From an uncultured Bacteroidales bacterium (GTDB lineage Bacteria; Bacteroidota; Bacteroidia; Bacteroidales; P3): 64,000 nt of DNA. The DNA lies in the NCBI GenBank assembly GCA_944320415.1, contig CALUHJ010000006.1, forward strand, positions 62,001 through 126,000. Reading direction: 5' to 3'. Numbering within the stretch: position 1 is the stretch's first letter; every line of letters begins with the position of its first letter. A model generated the notes under the pieces. It had not been told where the DNA came from. It saw only the letters and a program-made list of their open reading frames with translations, and ran no database searches. Positions 27,121 through 35,945 of this stretch are shown here, piece by piece. The position numbers were made by a program, and so were the translations under genes.

Positions 27121-27617
27121 AACAACTCGATTCCATAAGGTCAAAGATTCTTGACTGTGAAACACTGCCATTGACATTGGACAAGTGGAGAAAGGAAAAT
27201 GACGTCATTGTTTTCACCAACGGATGTTTCGATTTGATTCACCGTGGTCACATAGACTATCTCGCAAAGGCTAAAGAGATGGGAGACAGACTGATAATAG
27301 GTGTCAATACCGACCGTTCCGTTTCGCGTATCAAGGGAGAACACCGTCCGTTGCAGGATGAACAGTCCCGTCTTTTCATTCTGGCGGCCATGCAGTTTGT
27401 GGATGCCGTAATACTTTTCGGTGAGGACACTCCCTATGAGCTTATAAGACAGGTGCAACCCGACATACTTGTCAAGGGTGCCGATTACAAGGCCGAGGAT
27501 ATAGTAGGATACGACATCGTTACCTCCAGGGGAGGAAAGGTAATGACGATAGAATACCTGCCGGGGTTTTCAACAACCGCAATAGAACAGAAGATAATCA
27601 AGGCGGCACTCAAGTGA
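27117..27617 (+). CDS. rfaE2: RfaE2-type heptose 1-phosphate adenylyltransferase
   Basis: A 166-residue cytidylyltransferase-like nucleotidyltransferase, equal to the C-terminal half of HldE. Motifs are TNGCFDLIHRGHIDYL (HxGH), VNTDRSVSRIKG, and the PGFSTTAIEQKII block that resembles the usual STT ending. It would activate heptose-1-phosphate to ADP-heptose for lipopolysaccharide core or similar glycans. The ATG overlaps the stop of the preceding membrane protein by 4 bases. Confidence 0.92.
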   Translation: MKQLDSIRSKILDCETLPLTLDKWRKENDVIVFTNGCFDLIHRGHIDYLAKAKEMGDRLIIGVNTDRSVSRIKGEHRPLQDEQSRLFILAAMQFVDAVILFGEDTPYELIRQVQPDILVKGADYKAEDIVGYDIVTSRGGKVMTIEYLPGFSTTAIEQKIIKAALK

Positions 27618-27645
27618 CCCGCCTGTTTATCGGCAAAGCGTAGCG

Positions 27646-28089
27646 TTAAAGCTCTCCGAGCATTTCACACCAGGAACTTGCGGTCTTGTCATACAATATG
27701 ACCACGCCATTTTTACCGGCATGATTGACCACACTTATTTTCTGCAAACATACTCCCCCACCGTGTTGCATGTTTCCAACAAATTCGTTTGCATCATTCT
27801 CACATGTGTTTCCGTAAAAGAATACATATCCGTGAGGATATTCATCCGCCTGGAGCGTTCTGCCGTTTACGGTCCATTTAACGACCGCTGCGTTTTCCAC
27901 AGTGACCTCATGGCTATACCCTTCGATTGACAAGACAAACGTTCCTTCAGGCATCTGATAAGAAACCTCCTTTGTATTTTCCATACCTGCAACCCCTTCG
28001 GTTTCAGGCCTGCCATTTGCAAAACAAACGACGGATACAGTCATGGCAACGGCCAAAAATACTCTGCTGAAAATCTTTTGTGCTTTCAT
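27646..28089 (-). CDS. Small exported protein of unknown function
   Basis: A 147-residue protein with a signal peptide (VFLAVAMTVSVVCFA). The mature part has Cys at CENDANEF, GGGVCLQK and SSWCEML and a predicted beta-sandwich. No family was recognised. It is a single gene with its own TATCTTTG promoter, convergent with rfaE2 and divergent from the barrel gene at 28441. Confidence 0.6.
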   Translation of the reverse strand: MKAQKIFSRVFLAVAMTVSVVCFANGRPETEGVAGMENTKEVSYQMPEGTFVLSIEGYSHEVTVENAAVVKWTVNGRTLQADEYPHGYVFFYGNTCENDANEFVGNMQHGGGVCLQKISVVNHAGKNGVVILYDKTASSWCEMLGEL

Positions 28090-28120
28090 ATTCGTTCTTT
28101 ATTTACTGTCAAACCTATGG

Positions 28121-28128
28121 CAAAGATA
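28121..28128 (-). promoter_or_regulatory. -7 promoter element for the small exported protein
   Basis: TATCTTTG on the minus strand lies 31 bases before the ATG at 28089. Confidence 0.6.
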
Positions 28129-28177
28129 TACATATTTTCTTTAAATACCACCCTTTCCCTGACAATTATATCTCTCT

Positions 28178-28252
28178 TTTGATTCCGACAAATTCTTTTC
28201 TGAAGACAAAAAAACGGATTCTGAAAACGATTTGGCAGAATTTGATTCCGCT
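28178..28252 (-). repeat. Dispersed repeat copy D, diverged
   Basis: TTTGATTCCG words lie at both ends. Between them are TTCTTTTCTGAAGAC and CGGATTCTGAAAACG, which are recognisable but mutated units. The copy sits in a 351-base gap (28090-28440) between divergent genes. The rest of the gap holds the two promoters and a near-pure A tract (28362-28379). Confidence 0.65.
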
Positions 28253-28394
28253 CTCAAGGGAAAATTTCCTTGTAAAACCAAATGCCATTTGCAACATTTC
28301 ATTGCAGAATATCAACATTCACAATCCTTTGACAAACACGCCTTACTTTAAATTCATAAAAAATAAAAAAAAAAAAAAATCACAACTAAAATCA

Positions 28395-28402
28395 TATCTT
28401 TG
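28395..28402 (+). promoter_or_regulatory. -7 promoter element for the 28441 barrel gene
   Basis: TATCTTTG follows an A tract of about 18 bases and lies 39 bases before the ATG. Confidence 0.6.
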
Positions 28403-28440
28403 CAATATAAAAATTTCGTTTAATCTAAAATTACAATTGT

Positions 28441-29235
28441 ATGAAAAAAGGAATATTGGTATTTGCGTGCAGCGTAATGTCTTTCATTTGCGTGTATGCA
28501 CAGGAAGGAAGTCCTGCTTTGAAAAAGCATAATTTCGGAGTGGGCCTGAAAACGGACTTGTTCAGTTCCGGCAAAATGAACAACTTCAATCCCAACTACG
28601 ATTTTGTTCTGATAAAACTTGAGACAAATAAGTCGATATGTTCGATAGACCAAACATATTCTTCTTATTTCGGTGCATTTTTTGAATATCAGTACAGATT
28701 TAATGAAAGCTTTTCGCTTTCTGCACGCTTGGGTTATAATTACAGAAAGGTTGAATATGTATTAAACACATGTTCTTTTACGGGTGCAAACAGCATTATA
28801 ATCCAGCAAGGCAAAAACTACACCAAGGGATATTCCGTATTCAACAATCTTGAGATTCCGGTTTTCGCCACTTACGGCATAGACGTCAATGAGAATATGA
28901 AATGGAATTTCTCGGCCGGTGCAGGAGTTTCCTTCATGATTTTCGGACGCAATGAGAACGCTGCCGCCTCATACAATCCTCTTTCAATCGCCGATGATAT
29001 ACCTTCGACTCAGGGAGCGGTAGTATTGACGCAAGATGAATTCATTCCTTTTGCAATGATAGGTACAGGATTGGATTTCAATGTAGGCAAACATAGAATG
29101 CAATTGAATCTGGATTACAAGATTCAGTTGAACAAGCCTTATTTTTACGTTTACCAATCCCTTTTGAGTAATCAGACAAAACAGAACAAATTTTCACAAA
29201 ACGACATAGAAATAGGATTGACTTTCTTCTTTTGA
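28441..29235 (+). CDS. Exported outer-membrane beta-barrel protein
   Basis: A 264-residue protein with a signal peptide (ILVFACSVMSFICVYAQ). Strand-rich repeats FGAFFEYQYRFNESFSLSAR, LGYNYRKVEYVL and MQLNLDYKIQLNKP, and the terminal strand DIEIGLTFFF, fit the Bacteroidota outer-membrane beta-barrel (PorT-like) domain. Function is unknown. It is monocistronic, with its own promoter and a shared downstream terminator. Confidence 0.72.
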   Translation: MKKGILVFACSVMSFICVYAQEGSPALKKHNFGVGLKTDLFSSGKMNNFNPNYDFVLIKLETNKSICSIDQTYSSYFGAFFEYQYRFNESFSLSARLGYNYRKVEYVLNTCSFTGANSIIIQQGKNYTKGYSVFNNLEIPVFATYGIDVNENMKWNFSAGAGVSFMIFGRNENAAASYNPLSIADDIPSTQGAVVLTQDEFIPFAMIGTGLDFNVGKHRMQLNLDYKIQLNKPYFYVYQSLLSNQTKQNKFSQNDIEIGLTFFF

Positions 29236-29257
29236 CGGCAAAGGTCATATCGTAAAG

Positions 29258-29296
29258 GAAAAAGCGGCATTGGAATTCTCCAATACCGCTTTTTCT
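29258..29296. terminator. Bidirectional terminator between the barrel gene and uvrA
   Basis: AAGCGG-C-ATTGG and CCAAT-A-CCGCTT pair with one mismatch around AATTCT. A tracts on the left and T tracts on the right allow it to work on both strands. Confidence 0.75.
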
Positions 29297-29342
29297 TTCA
29301 GGAACATATCCAGTTTTATTCCGTCCTCACCGGTTACGGCAC

Positions 29343-32147
29343 TCATATCGTTTTATCGTCGGAAAGATATATCGAAGTGGGCGTATTGTTCTGTTCTTTC
29401 ATCTGTGCGGGCGTACCCTCAAAGATTATTCTTCCTCCATGCTTTCCTCCGCCCTCTCCAAGCTCTATCAGCCAGTCCGCCGTCTTTATCACATCCGGAT
29501 TATGCTCTATGATTACAACGCTGTGTCCGAAGTCGGTCAACTCGTCAAAGCATTTGTTCAACTTGACTATGTCATGAAAATGCAAACCTGTCGTAGGCTC
29601 GTCGAAAATAAACAGTGTCTTCTTCTCCGTAATGCCTTTGGAGAGAAAAAACGCCAACTTGATTCTTTGGGCCTCTCCTCCCGAAAGAGTTGTCGAGCTC
29701 TGCCCCAACTGCAAATAACCCAGTCCCACCTTTTCAAGCGCCTGCAATTTCTGGCATATCCTTTCGGCGTAACGGTTCCTGTCCTGCGAGAAGAATTCCT
29801 CTGCCTGCTCTATCGTCATTTCAAGTATGTCCGCTATGGATTTGTCCCTGTATTTTATTTCCAGGGCTTCTTCCTTGTAGCGTTTTGAATTGCAGGCCTC
29901 GCATGGCATAACCACGTCGGCCATAAACTGCATCGGTATGGTGACCGTTCCTTCTCCCTTGCAGTGTTCACATCTTCCTCCCTCTATGTTGAAAGAGAAG
30001 TAGGAAGGTTTCAGTCCCCTTTTTGCAGCCAAAGGCTGCTCTGCCATCAATGCCCTTATGTCGTCAAAGGCTCCGAGATAAGTTACTGGATTTGACCGGG
30101 AGGAACGGCCTATGGGGTTTTGGTCTACAAGCTCCACCGATTCGAGCAAGGCTACAGACCCTTTGACCTCAGAGCATTTCACCACTGTCTCCACCACCTG
30201 CCCGAAATGAGCCTGCAAGGCATTGTACAACACCTTCCTTATCAATGTCGTCTTGCCCGAACCCGACACACCGCAAACTACAACCTTAACCTTCAATGGC
30301 AGTTTGAGGTTCACGGATTTCAGGTTATGTTCACTTGCCCCTTCTATGCTTATGTACTCTTTCCATCTGCGGCATGCCTGCGGCATGTCTATTTTCAACT
30401 GCCCGTTCATGTATTTTGCCGTAAGCGAACGTCCGTCTTTCAACATCTGTCCGTATGTTCCGGCAAATACCACCTCTCCCCCGTTGCGTCCTGCATAGGG
30501 TCCCATGTCCACAATATAGTCCGCCGCCCTTATGACTTCCTGATCGTGTTCGACAACTATCACGCTGTTGCCTGCATCTCTCAGTTTCAGAAGGACATCT
30601 ATCAGTCTGCGGGTATCTCTCGGGTGAAGGCCTATGGTCGGTTCGTCCAATACGTACATGCTGCCTACAAGGGGGCTGCCCAACGATGTTGCAAGGGTTA
30701 TCCTTTGGCTTTCCCCTCCTGAAAGGGTGGAACTCTGACGGTTCAATGTGAGGTACCCCAATCCCACCTGACACAGATAACCCAGACGGGAAATGATTTC
30801 CTCCAACAGTCTGCTCGAAACGCTCCGTTCATAGTCCGTAAGGTCAATATGTCTGAAGAACTCCAACAGCTCGTCTATAGGCATAAGGACAAGGTCCACG
30901 ATGGACTTCCCGGCCACCTTGACATAGGAGGCGTCCTTTCTTATCCTCGTTCCGTTGCAATCGCGGCATACCGTCCTGCCCGTGTAGCGCGACAACAGAA
31001 CTCTGTACTGTATCTTGTAGCTTTCCTTTCTTATGATGTCAAAAAAACCGTTGATGCCGACAATGCCTTTTCTGCCGTTCCACAATATGTCCTTCTGTTC
31101 TTCCGAGAGTTCATTGTAAGGCTTGTGTACGGGGAATATATTGTGGGCTTTTCTGATGAAATCCTCCTTGTACTGTTTCATCACCTCCCCTTTCCAGCAA
31201 TTGACCGCTCCGTCATATACCGACAAGTCGGGACGCGTCACAACCAAATCTTCCGATATGCCTTCCACCATTCCGGTTCCGGAACAGTTCTTGCATGCTC
31301 CGTACGGATTGTTGAATGCAAAGAAATTGGGTGAAGGTTTTGTGAACGTTATGCCGTCCTGTTCAAAACGATTGGAAAAATGCTGCACCTTGCCATCGGA
31401 CAACATCACATCGCAAAAGCCGTCCGACTCCGTAAACGCACTGTGTACCGAGTCGCTCAAGCGCATATAAAGATCATCTGTCCTCTCTCCTACGCTCAGC
31501 CTGTCTATGACGATGCTTACCCTTTTGTCCTTTGGTGGCGGATTGTCCAACGCCTCCTCTATTCTTGTTATCTCCCCGCCGTACATTATGCGAATATATC
31601 CCAACTGCATTAGAAGTTCAAGCCGTTCCTTCCAGTCTTCATTCTCTTTCAGTGCTATGGGGCTCAGTATGCTTATCTTTTCACCCTGCTTCAGTTTCAT
31701 TATGCTGTCAACGACGTTCTGTACGCTGTGCCGCTTCACTTCCGTACCCGATACGGGAGAAAAGGTTCTTCCTATTTTCGCATAAAGCAGTTTGAGGTAT
31801 TCATATATCTCCGTGGTAGTGCCGACAGTCGAACGGGGATTGCGGTTGGAGGTTCTCTGTTCCACGGCTATGGAAGGCGATATGCCCTTTATCATGTCCA
31901 CCTCGGGCTTGTTCATCCTGCCCAGGAATTGTCTTGCATAAGAGGAAAGGCTTTCCACATACCGTCTCTGGCCTTCGGCGAACAAAGTATCAAAGGCCAG
32001 CGATGTCTTGCCGCTACCCGACACCCCTGTAATCACCACAAGTTTGTTGGAAGGTATCTCAAGGCTGACGTTTTTCAGATTGTTCACCCTTGCCCCCTTT
32101 ATCACTATGGGCTGTCTGCTTTCTGTCTGTGACTTGTTCATTTTCAT
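29343..32147 (-). CDS. uvrA: Excinuclease ABC subunit A
   Basis: A 934-residue DNA-damage recognition ATPase of nucleotide excision repair. It has two ABC modules: Walker [19 protein letters not shown] near the N-terminus and [16 protein letters not shown] near residue 640. There are two ABC signatures ([18 protein letters not shown] and [13 protein letters not shown]). Zinc-binding Cys pairs occur at CKNC...CRDC and CEHC...CEAC. Length and domain order are normal. It acts with UvrB and UvrC, which are not in the window. Confidence 0.97.
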   Translation of the reverse strand: MKMNKSQTESRQPIVIKGARVNNLKNVSLEIPSNKLVVITGVSGSGKTSLAFDTLFAEGQRRYVESLSSYARQFLGRMNKPEVDMIKGISPSIAVEQRTSNRNPRSTVGTTTEIYEYLKLLYAKIGRTFSPVSGTEVKRHSVQNVVDSIMKLKQGEKISILSPIALKENEDWKERLELLMQLGYIRIMYGGEITRIEEALDNPPPKDKRVSIVIDRLSVGERTDDLYMRLSDSVHSAFTESDGFCDVMLSDGKVQHFSNRFEQDGITFTKPSPNFFAFNNPYGACKNCSGTGMVEGISEDLVVTRPDLSVYDGAVNCWKGEVMKQYKEDFIRKAHNIFPVHKPYNELSEEQKDILWNGRKGIVGINGFFDIIRKESYKIQYRVLLSRYTGRTVCRDCNGTRIRKDASYVKVAGKSIVDLVLMPIDELLEFFRHIDLTDYERSVSSRLLEEIISRLGYLCQVGLGYLTLNRQSSTLSGGESQRITLATSLGSPLVGSMYVLDEPTIGLHPRDTRRLIDVLLKLRDAGNSVIVVEHDQEVIRAADYIVDMGPYAGRNGGEVVFAGTYGQMLKDGRSLTAKYMNGQLKIDMPQACRRWKEYISIEGASEHNLKSVNLKLPLKVKVVVCGVSGSGKTTLIRKVLYNALQAHFGQVVETVVKCSEVKGSVALLESVELVDQNPIGRSSRSNPVTYLGAFDDIRALMAEQPLAAKRGLKPSYFSFNIEGGRCEHCKGEGTVTIPMQFMADVVMPCEACNSKRYKEEALEIKYRDKSIADILEMTIEQAEEFFSQDRNRYAERICQKLQALEKVGLGYLQLGQSSTTLSGGEAQRIKLAFFLSKGITEKKTLFIFDEPTTGLHFHDIVKLNKCFDELTDFGHSVVIIEHNPDVIKTADWLIELGEGGGKHGGRIIFEGTPAQMKEQNNTPTSIYLSDDKTI

Positions 32148-32162
32148 AACATACAGTTCAAA

Positions 32163-32198
32163 GCCTTGACTTCAAAACTCACATCTTGAAGTCAAGGC
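32163..32198. other. Stem-loop between floA and uvrA
   Basis: GCCTTGACTTCAA and TTGAAGTCAAGGC form a perfect 13-bp stem with a 10-base loop. A strong T-tract is absent on both strands, so it could be a weak terminator or an RNA-processing structure. It separates the argS-clpS-nfeD-floA cluster (upstream) from nothing else, since uvrA starts 16 bases before it and points the other way along the same strand. Confidence 0.45.
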
Positions 32199-32230
32199 CT
32201 CGAAATCTTCAGTAACAAATAATTGGAGTG

Positions 32231-33217
32231 CTATTCCATATCCTTTTCATCCTTGGCAACCGGTCTGGATATGGATTCTCTCATGTCCGTATCCGCCTTT
32301 ATATTCTGCATCCTGTAATAATCCATTATGCCAAGGTTCCCTTTTCTGAATGCTTCAGCCATAGCCATAGGCACCTCGGCTTCAGCCTCTATCACCTTGG
32401 CTCTCATTTCCTGCGCTTTGGCCTTCATTTCCTGTTCTATTGCTATTGCCATCGCCCTTCTTTCCTCCGCCTTGGCCTGGGCTATGTTCTTGTCGGCGTT
32501 GGCCTGATCCATCTGCAGTTGTGCGCCTATGTTCTTGCCCACGTCTATATCCGCTATGTCTATTGAAAGTATCTCAAAGGCCGTACCTGTATCCAATCCC
32601 TTGGACAACACCAGTTTGGATATGGAATCAGGATTCTCCAACACATCTGCGTGACTGCGTGCCGAACCTATTGCCGTCACTATGCCTTCTCCCACACGCG
32701 CCAATATTGTTTCCTCACCTGCTCCTCCGACAAGCTGTTTGATATTGGCCCTTACTGTCACCCTTGCCTTTACAATCAACTGTATACCGTTGCTTGCCAC
32801 GGCAGCAACTGACGGAGTGTCCACCACCTTGGGGTTTACCGACATCTGCACCGCCTCCAATACGTCCCTGCCTGCCAAATCTATAGCCGTTGCCGTATTG
32901 AAGTCCAATTGGATATTGGCTTTGTCCGCCGAAATAAGGGCATCCACAACCCTGCGTACGTGACCGCTCGCAAGATAATGGGCTTCCAATGCATCGGAGC
33001 TAAGGTTCAAGCCCGCTTTTTTGGACGTAATCATTGCATTTACTATGATTGCAGGTGGAACCTTCCTCCATCGCATGACTATCAGTTGCAACAAGGATAT
33101 CCTAACACCGTTCAACACACACTGGAACCAAAGGTTGAGAGGAACCAGATACAAGAACACAAAAAGCAATACAAAGACAAGTACTGCAATAATGATAAAT
33201 GGACTAAAGTTCATCAT
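32231..33217 (-). CDS. floA: Flotillin-like protein FloA
   Basis: A 328-residue membrane scaffold protein of functional membrane microdomains. An N-terminal hairpin anchor ([20 protein letters not shown]) is followed by the SPFH/flotillin domain ([38 protein letters not shown]) and a Glu/Ala coiled coil ([20 protein letters not shown]). The order nfeD-floA, 23 bases apart, is the usual partner arrangement. Confidence 0.95.
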   Translation of the reverse strand: MMNFSPFIIIAVLVFVLLFVFLYLVPLNLWFQCVLNGVRISLLQLIVMRWRKVPPAIIVNAMITSKKAGLNLSSDALEAHYLASGHVRRVVDALISADKANIQLDFNTATAIDLAGRDVLEAVQMSVNPKVVDTPSVAAVASNGIQLIVKARVTVRANIKQLVGGAGEETILARVGEGIVTAIGSARSHADVLENPDSISKLVLSKGLDTGTAFEILSIDIADIDVGKNIGAQLQMDQANADKNIAQAKAEERRAMAIAIEQEMKAKAQEMRAKVIEAEAEVPMAMAEAFRKGNLGIMDYYRMQNIKADTDMRESISRPVAKDEKDME

Positions 33218-33240
33218 AATGTTTATTTTTTAATGTTTGA

Positions 33241-33720
33241 CTATTCTTTTTCTTTGTCTACTACAACCCTTATCTTGTTTCCTTCGACAAAATCGACTAT
33301 AAGTGGAGTATTAGGTTCCACATAGGACGTAGAGGTATAAACCTCAAGTCTTTCATTGTTTATCTCCGCAATACCCACAGGCGCCAGTCTTGTTATCGAC
33401 ACTCCTTTGTCACCTGCCTTTACAGGTATTTTGACCATGTTTACCTTCGCATTTATCTCTCTGTTCAAGGAAAGTTTCTTCCACACCCGTGTCCTTAATG
33501 AATAAATCAGCAGTATCACGCATGTCACAAGCGTAATCACAACGGAGACGATTCCCCATAATGTACCGAAGTTCATGAACATCTCATACAGTCCGTAAAC
33601 TATCAGACCCAAACCGCACAGTCCTGTTATGGTAGTTCCCGGTATTGCCAAAAGTTCCAATACAATCAATGCCAGACCGGCTACCAACAAAAGCAAAATG
33701 AAAAACAATTCCGTATACAT
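33241..33720 (-). CDS. NfeD-family membrane protein
   Basis: A 159-residue short NfeD (1b type without the protease domain). It has three membrane segments in the first 80 residues (LFFILLLLVAGLALIVLEL, GLCGLGLIVYGLYE and VSVVITLVTCVILLIY). A C-terminal OB-fold domain follows (GDKGVSITRLAPVGIAEINN, VVDFVEGNKIRVVV). NfeD proteins work with flotillins, and floA lies directly downstream. Confidence 0.9.
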   Translation of the reverse strand: MYTELFFILLLLVAGLALIVLELLAIPGTTITGLCGLGLIVYGLYEMFMNFGTLWGIVSVVITLVTCVILLIYSLRTRVWKKLSLNREINAKVNMVKIPVKAGDKGVSITRLAPVGIAEINNERLEVYTSTSYVEPNTPLIVDFVEGNKIRVVVDKEKE

Positions 33721-33746
33721 AACAAATCAAATAAAAATAAATCTTC

Positions 33747-34031
33747 CTACCTTATCTCTACCGCAAAGCCTTCCTTTTCCAATGCGGAACACATCACCTT
33801 AAGCACATCATAAGACCCGTGCTTCACTATGCACATTCCCTTGTAGTCTATGACTGTCGCACAGGCTATCGCATCCTGCTTGGTATGTCCGCATATTTTT
33901 TCCAACCACTCCACATAGCAGTTGAAGGAATGTATTTCATCCTTGTAAACTATCAGTTTGTTCACCCTGCCTTCGTCCTGCGAGGTTTCGACCTCTGTAC
34001 AGCTCTCCACTGTGGAGTAATTCCCTGTCAT
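33747..34031 (-). CDS. clpS: ClpS-like Clp protease adaptor
   Basis: A 94-residue protein. LIVYKDEIHSFNCYVEWLE, KICGHTKQDAIACATVIDYKG and CIVKHGSYDVLKVMCSALEKEG match ClpS, which loads N-degron substrates onto ClpAP/ClpCP. The charged N-terminal 20 residues would be the flexible tail. It starts 7 bases after the argS stop, suggesting an argS-clpS-nfeD-floA transcript. Confidence 0.85.
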   Translation of the reverse strand: MTGNYSTVESCTEVETSQDEGRVNKLIVYKDEIHSFNCYVEWLEKICGHTKQDAIACATVIDYKGMCIVKHGSYDVLKVMCSALEKEGFAVEIR

Positions 34032-34038
34032 AATCCTT

Positions 34039-35844
34039 TTACATTTTTTCAGGCACCTCTATACCCAACAGATGCATGGCCGTTTTTATAGTAGTACCTG
34101 TGAAATAAGCCAGACACAGTCTCATTGTCTTCAAACACTCGTCCTTTTCTCTCAAGATAGGCGTATCCTGATAAAATGCGTTGAAACTTTTCGCCAAATC
34201 AAATACAAAATTGGCGACCAGAGCAGGGGAATAGGTCTTTCCGGCCTGTCTTACGACTGCAGGAAACGAGTACAAAACCCTTAATACTTCCTTTTCCTTG
34301 TCGTTGAATGTCACATCCTTATCGGGCTGCAATGATTTCACCATCATCTGTTCCTGTTCCTCCGCTTTGCGTATTACGGAACAAACCCTTGCATGGGTAT
34401 ATTGTATGAAAGGACCTGTGTTTCCATTGAAATCTATGGACTCTTCAGGATTGAACAGCATATTCTTCTTTGGGTCTATCTTCAGTATGAAATATTTCAA
34501 GGCTCCCATAGCCAGTTGTCTGTACAGTTTCAGTGCCTGCTGTTCGGTGAAGCCTTCAGTCTTTCCGTGTTCCTCTGTCTGGCTCTTAGCAGTAAGCACC
34601 ATCTGTTCCATAAGGTCGTCGGCATCCACCACAGTACCCTCTCTTGACTTCATCTTACCGTTCGGCAATTCCACCATGCCGTAAGACAAGTGATACAAAT
34701 CCTTTGCCCACTCGAAGCCGAGCTTCTGAAGTATCAGCTTCAACACTGCAAAGTGATAGTTCTGTTCATTGCCCACAACATATATAAGTCTCTCCGAATC
34801 GAAATCGGAATGCCGCAAACAGGCTGTACCCAAATCCTGTGTCATGTAAACCGAAGTACCGTCCTTTCTCAAAAGCAGTTTTTCATCCAAGCCGTCAGCA
34901 GTAAGATCTATCCATACGGAGTTGTCCTCCTTACGGTAGAATACTCCCTTTTTCAATCCTTCCTGCACCAGATCCTTTCCCAAAAGAAACGTTTCGGACT
35001 CGTAATACACCTTGTCAAAATCTATGCCAAGGTTTCTGTATGTCTGTTCAAATCCGTCATAAACCCACGAGTTCATCTTTTTCCAAAGACTTATCGTTTC
35101 TTCATCCTTATCCTCCCAATTTTTTAGCATCTGTTGTGCTTCCAAAAGTATGGGAGCCTGTTTCTCCGCCTCTTCCTTCGATAGCCCTTTAGCCATCAAT
35201 TCTCCAACCTGTTGTTTGTAGTGTTTGTCAAAAAGAACATAGTATTTTCCCACCAGATGGTCTCCTTTCATTCCACAAGACTCTGGAGTCTCTCCACCCG
35301 AGAACTTTTCCCATGCTATCATCGACTTGCATATGTGTATGCCTCTGTCGTTGACAAGGTTAACCTTTTTCACTGCATAACCGTTCGCCTTCAATATCTC
35401 GGCAACGGACCATCCCAAAAGATTGTTGCGTATATGCCCCAAATGCAATGGTTTGTTTGTATTTGGCGACGAATATTCTATGACTATAGGTTTGTCTTCC
35501 TGCAAGGGGCTGTATCCGTATGTCTCGTTCTTGAAGTTTTCCTGCAGAAACTGCAACCAGTATTTCTCACTGATAACGAAATTCAAGAAACCTTTTATGA
35601 CATTGAAACTTTCTATCGTTTCGGTCCTTGAAACCACATAATTGCCTATCCTGTCAGCCAACTCAGTCGGATTTTTCAATCCGCACTGCTGCATATATGG
35701 AAAGACAACCAGGGTGAAGTCCCCTTCAAATTCTTTTTTTGTTGGAGTGAAAACAATGGAGCAAGGCTCTATATCCAAAGAGAACTCTTTTTTGAAAGCC
35801 TCTGAAGTCAGTTCCTGAAGGATTGTATCTATCATCTTTATCAT
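34039..35844 (-). CDS. argS: Arginyl-tRNA synthetase
   Basis: A 601-residue class I synthetase. The HIGH-type motif is in NTNKPLHLGHIRNNLLGWS, the KMSKS equivalent is GKMKSREGT, and the C-terminal DALR domain begins near NTGPFIQYTHARVCSVIRK. The start may be the ATG at 35844 or the one at 35835; both lie within 30 bases of the promoter. It charges tRNA-Arg and heads the cluster with clpS, nfeD and floA. Confidence 0.96.
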   Translation of the reverse strand: MIKMIDTILQELTSEAFKKEFSLDIEPCSIVFTPTKKEFEGDFTLVVFPYMQQCGLKNPTELADRIGNYVVSRTETIESFNVIKGFLNFVISEKYWLQFLQENFKNETYGYSPLQEDKPIVIEYSSPNTNKPLHLGHIRNNLLGWSVAEILKANGYAVKKVNLVNDRGIHICKSMIAWEKFSGGETPESCGMKGDHLVGKYYVLFDKHYKQQVGELMAKGLSKEEAEKQAPILLEAQQMLKNWEDKDEETISLWKKMNSWVYDGFEQTYRNLGIDFDKVYYESETFLLGKDLVQEGLKKGVFYRKEDNSVWIDLTADGLDEKLLLRKDGTSVYMTQDLGTACLRHSDFDSERLIYVVGNEQNYHFAVLKLILQKLGFEWAKDLYHLSYGMVELPNGKMKSREGTVVDADDLMEQMVLTAKSQTEEHGKTEGFTEQQALKLYRQLAMGALKYFILKIDPKKNMLFNPEESIDFNGNTGPFIQYTHARVCSVIRKAEEQEQMMVKSLQPDKDVTFNDKEKEVLRVLYSFPAVVRQAGKTYSPALVANFVFDLAKSFNAFYQDTPILREKDECLKTMRLCLAYFTGTTIKTAMHLLGIEVPEKM

Positions 35845-35864
35845 AACAACTAAAGTTCAGACTG

Positions 35865-35872
35865 CAAAGATA
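35865..35872 (-). promoter_or_regulatory. -7 promoter element for argS
   Basis: TATCTTTG on the minus strand, 20 bases before the ATG at 35844, so the leader is very short. Confidence 0.6.
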
Positions 35873-35891
35873 TGGATTTTATCAATAAAAA

Positions 35892-35924
35892 CAAAAAAGG
35901 CTTATCCTTATCAGGACAAGCCTT
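35892..35924 (-). terminator. Terminator of the FN3-repeat T9SS gene
   Basis: AAGGCTTGTCCT and AGGATAAGCCTT on the minus strand pair over 12 positions with one mismatch and run into six T, just past the stop at 35946. Confidence 0.8.
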
Positions 35925-35945
35925 CATTAATCATTTGAAATGGAC

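Noticed and set aside
28362..28379. Poly-A tract as evidence of an assembly error
   Set aside because: It lies in non-coding sequence upstream of a good promoter; A-tracts are common upstream elements, and nothing in the flanks is broken.
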